Assembly: GCA_050260415.1 (NCBI GenBank)
Contig: JBLNCE010000036.1
Coordinates: 1-6,720, forward strand
From: JBLNCE01 sp050260415
GTDB taxonomy: Bacteria > Bacillota > UBA4882 > JAAYXC01
Direction of reading: 5' to 3'
Length of the DNA stretch: 6,720 nt
Positions 5,878 to 6,720 of the stretch are shown one piece after another (position 1 is the first letter of the stretch; the number at the start of each line of letters is the position of its first letter). The notes beneath the pieces are model-generated. The model did not search any database and was not told the DNA's origin. It saw nothing but the letters and a program-made list of their open reading frames with translations. Both the position numbers and the translations under genes were made by a program.

Positions 5878-6018
5878 ATGGCGCGCGGAGGCCCAGGGGG
5901 TTTTGTCGATGGCCGCGCGGGAGGAGCGGTTTTCTCTATTCCCGGTTGTCGTGAGAATCACCTGACCCCGGACGGCCCCGGCCTGCGCCCGGGGGGCGAA
6001 GCACGGATGTATCGATAG
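5878..6018 (+). CDS. Possible 46-residue small protein (doubtful)
   Basis: An ATG at 5878 follows AAAGGAAAG with very short spacing and opens 46 codons ending in TAG. The product is Gly/Arg/Pro-rich: it starts MARGGPGGFVDGRAGG, contains VFSIPGCRENHLTPDG (18-33) and ends RPGGEARMYR. No domain is recognised. The CRENHLTPD block looks less random than the rest, but the DNA is GC-rich and all plus frames stay open here for some distance. The stop lies inside the left arm of a 12-bp inverted repeat, which favours a structured, non-coding element. Low confidence as a gene. Confidence 0.2.
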   Translation: MARGGPGGFVDGRAGGAVFSIPGCRENHLTPDGPGLRPGGEARMYR

Positions 6019-6180
6019 CGGCTGGCCGGATATAAGGTGATGGGATACTCCGTGCGCGAAGTGATTGAAAGGGGTTTGCCTTTGGTCCTGACGGATTCTC
6101 CACCATATTCGTCAGCTCACGCCCGACAAACGGTCGGCGCTGGCGTATCAACCGGAGGCTTCACCAGCGCCGACCGTTTG
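5976..6180 (+). ncRNA. Candidate structured RNA: four consecutive hairpins
   Basis: Four inverted repeats follow one another. H1: CCCCGG (5976-5981) with CCGGGG (5989-5994). H2: GCACGGA-T-GTATC (6001-6013) with GATACTCCGTGC (6044-6055), 12 bp with one bulged T. H3: CTGACGGAT (6088-6096) with ATTCGTCAG (6107-6115), 9 bp including one G-T pair. H4: perfect 17-bp stem (6127-6143 with 6164-6180). The G-T pair in H3 is compatible with pairing only in plus-strand RNA, a weak strand hint. No known riboswitch or RNA family was recognised. It could be the 3' UTR of azlCD, an independent RNA or a mobile-element remnant. No promoter was found. Confidence 0.3.
6127..6180. repeat. Perfect 17-bp inverted repeat
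   Basis: CAAACGGTCGGCGCTGG (6127-6143) and CCAGCGCCGACCGTTTG (6164-6180) are exact reverse complements with a 20-base loop. The stem begins 36 bases past the stop of the minus-strand PUR gene, so it may end that transcript, although neither side has a proper T-run. It could equally be part of a repeated palindromic element. Confidence 0.75.
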
Positions 6181-6215
6181 GAGCAATCCAGCATGGGAAT
6201 GAACACAAAACGCCA

Positions 6216-6446
6216 CTAGCCCGCATTCCCCAGGAACGCGGTTGCCTTTTGCAGACCGCTGCTAAAAGCGCCAAGGTTTTCCTTGAAAACCATCAGCCGC
6301 TGGCGATCGAAGCTGGTGCCCGCAGGCCTCGATTCGCTTATGACCAGGTATTTTGTCCCGTCTTTGGCTTGTTTTACGTCAAAAAAGTACGTCCGGCTCC
6401 CCGCCGATACTTTTTCCGAGAAGAGCGCCTTTCTTTCCTCGTCCAC
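6216..6446 (-). CDS. PUR-domain (DUF3276) nucleic-acid-binding protein, SOS-regulated
   Basis: The 76-residue product is a single PUR repeat: LFSEKVSAGSRTYFFDVKQA (8-27), GTKYLVISESR (30-40), then FDRQRLMVFKENLGAFSSGL (46-65) and QKATAFL (66-72). This beta-strand-plus-helix layout matches DUF3276, the bacterial relatives of eukaryotic Pur-alpha; the Borrelia member BpuR binds DNA and RNA. PUR repeats usually dimerise to form one binding module, so this protein is probably a dimer that binds single-stranded nucleic acid in the cytoplasm. The start is GTG at 6446, with GGGGGAG eight bases upstream. Its promoter carries a perfect LexA box, so damage-induced expression is predicted. It stands alone on its strand. 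The length is normal for the family. A specific role in repair is inferred from regulation only. Confidence 0.85.
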   Translation of the reverse strand: MDEERKALFSEKVSAGSRTYFFDVKQAKDGTKYLVISESRPAGTSFDRQRLMVFKENLGAFSSGLQKATAFLGNAG

Positions 6447-6482
6447 GATTGCTTCTCCCCCTCAACTCTACGATTTAACTTA

Positions 6483-6498
6483 ACGAACACATGTTCGT
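6483..6498. promoter_or_regulatory. LexA (DinR) SOS box at the PUR promoter
   Basis: The 16-base palindrome ACGAACA-CA-TGTTCGT has perfect 7-bp arms. Its core CGAAC-N4-GTTCG is exactly the Gram-positive LexA/DinR consensus. It lies about 3-18 bases downstream of the predicted transcription start, where bound LexA would block RNA polymerase. Confidence 0.85.
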
Positions 6499-6507
6499 CA
6501 TATTCAG

Positions 6508-6536
6508 ACTATACCACAAACTGATGTTTGTGTCAA
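6508..6536 (-). promoter_or_regulatory. Consensus SigA promoter of the PUR gene
   Basis: On the minus strand, TTGACA (6536-6531, perfect) and TATAGT (6513-6508, five of six) are separated by 17 bases. Transcription would start near 6501, giving a leader of about 55 bases. Such a strong promoter next to operator palindromes fits a gene kept off by a repressor. Confidence 0.88.
6516..6531. promoter_or_regulatory. Second LexA-like palindrome inside the promoter spacer
   Basis: ACAAAC-TGAT-GTTTGT has perfect 6-bp arms and the same 4-base gap as the LexA box; the core CAAAC-N4-GTTTG differs from the consensus by one symmetric base per arm. It fills the spacer and touches the -35. Its centre is 33 bp from that of the first box, about three helical turns. 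Confidence 0.55.
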
Positions 6537-6538
6537 GA

Positions 6539-6640
6539 TTATGCCTCATGTCCGTTCCATCTCAAGCTGGACGGCGCCCACCCCTCGATCGCCTTGAAGA
6601 CCCGGTTGAAGGTGCGGATGCTCTCAAAGCCGAATCGTAC
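6539..6640 (-). pseudogene. C-terminal remnant of an AraC-type HTH regulator
   Basis: The minus strand encodes VRFGFESIRTFNRVFKAIEG and WAPSSLRWNGHEA, then TAA at 6541-6539. This matches the last 30 or so residues of AraC-family proteins, where the second HTH reads GFxSxRTFNRxFK followed by G-x-xPSxxR. Upstream of residue V the similarity stops, and the frame reaches a TAG near 6706 without showing the rest of the HTH. A truncated relic is therefore likely. The stop lies two bases upstream of the -35 of the PUR promoter. The terminator-like hairpin at 6649-6690 lies at the break point. It is a different AraC protein from the one at 2715, as the sequences differ. Confidence 0.6.
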
Positions 6641-6648
6641 CGTACATA

Positions 6649-6688
6649 GCAAAAACCGTCCAGGTTTGCGCAAAGCCTGGCAAGCCGG
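6649..6688 (-). terminator. Terminator-like hairpin at the right edge
   Basis: On the minus strand, CCAGGCTT (6680-6673) pairs with AAACCTGG (6667-6660) over eight bases including one G-T pair, with a small loop, and is followed after ACGG by TTTTTGC. It could end a minus-strand transcript entering from beyond the right edge. Confidence 0.45.
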
Positions 6689-6720
6689 AAATGTGCGGCT
6701 TAGCTATGATTGTAATAGAA

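Noticed and set aside
5479..5961. 160-codon minus-strand frame opposite azlD
   Set aside because: Antisense shadow of azlD running into a GC-rich gap; Ser/Arg/Thr-rich with no motif.
6037..6219. 60-codon plus-strand frame through the 17-bp inverted repeat
   Set aside because: It crosses hairpins H2-H4, so its codons are dictated by the inverted repeats; no recognisable domain.
1..6720. CRISPR arrays, tRNA or rRNA genes, known riboswitches or T-boxes
   Set aside because: No regularly spaced repeats, no cloverleaf with a TTCRA arm, and no conserved riboswitch or T-box core was seen on either strand by eye.

Overview
The window looks like a stretch of a GC-rich Firmicute chromosome, most likely a clostridial lineage of the Moorella/Peptococcaceae kind. 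Strong Shine-Dalgarno sequences, SigA-type promoters, a textbook Gram-positive LexA box, a small PUR-domain protein and a secreted CAP protein all fit this. The lineage is an inference from gene content and style; no marker gene is present.

Left part (1-2368), all on the minus strand. A secreted CAP-domain protein (1697-2368) ends at a strong terminator. An aldose-1-epimerase-like mutarotase (643-1521) has a near-consensus promoter and its own terminator. The N-terminal 165 residues of a DUF362 protein (1-495) run off the left edge.

Middle part (2369-5839). An AraC-family regulator (2715-3548, +) and an azlC-azlD branched-chain amino-acid exporter pair (4797-5839, +) are separated by a two-gene module on the opposite strand. 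That module is a MerR/excisionase-type HTH protein and a PIN-domain (VapC-like) toxin, joined stop-to-start (TAGATG), with their own near-consensus promoter. AraC regulators often sit beside azlCD, so the toxin-antitoxin pair may have inserted between a regulator and its target. Both araC and azlC have an extended -10 element (TGC-TATAAC and TGC-TATAAT) so close to the ATG that leaderless transcripts are predicted.

Right part (5840-6720). A 376-base gap after azlD holds four consecutive inverted repeats, including a perfect 17-bp stem, and one small open frame; it may encode a structured RNA. After it comes a minus-strand gene for a 76-residue PUR-domain (DUF3276) nucleic-acid-binding protein. 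Its promoter (TTGACA-N17-TATAGT) carries a perfect LexA/DinR box just downstream of the -10 and a LexA-like palindrome inside the spacer. This predicts SOS control and is the most interesting signal in the window. The right edge holds a C-terminal remnant of an AraC-type HTH protein and a terminator-like hairpin.
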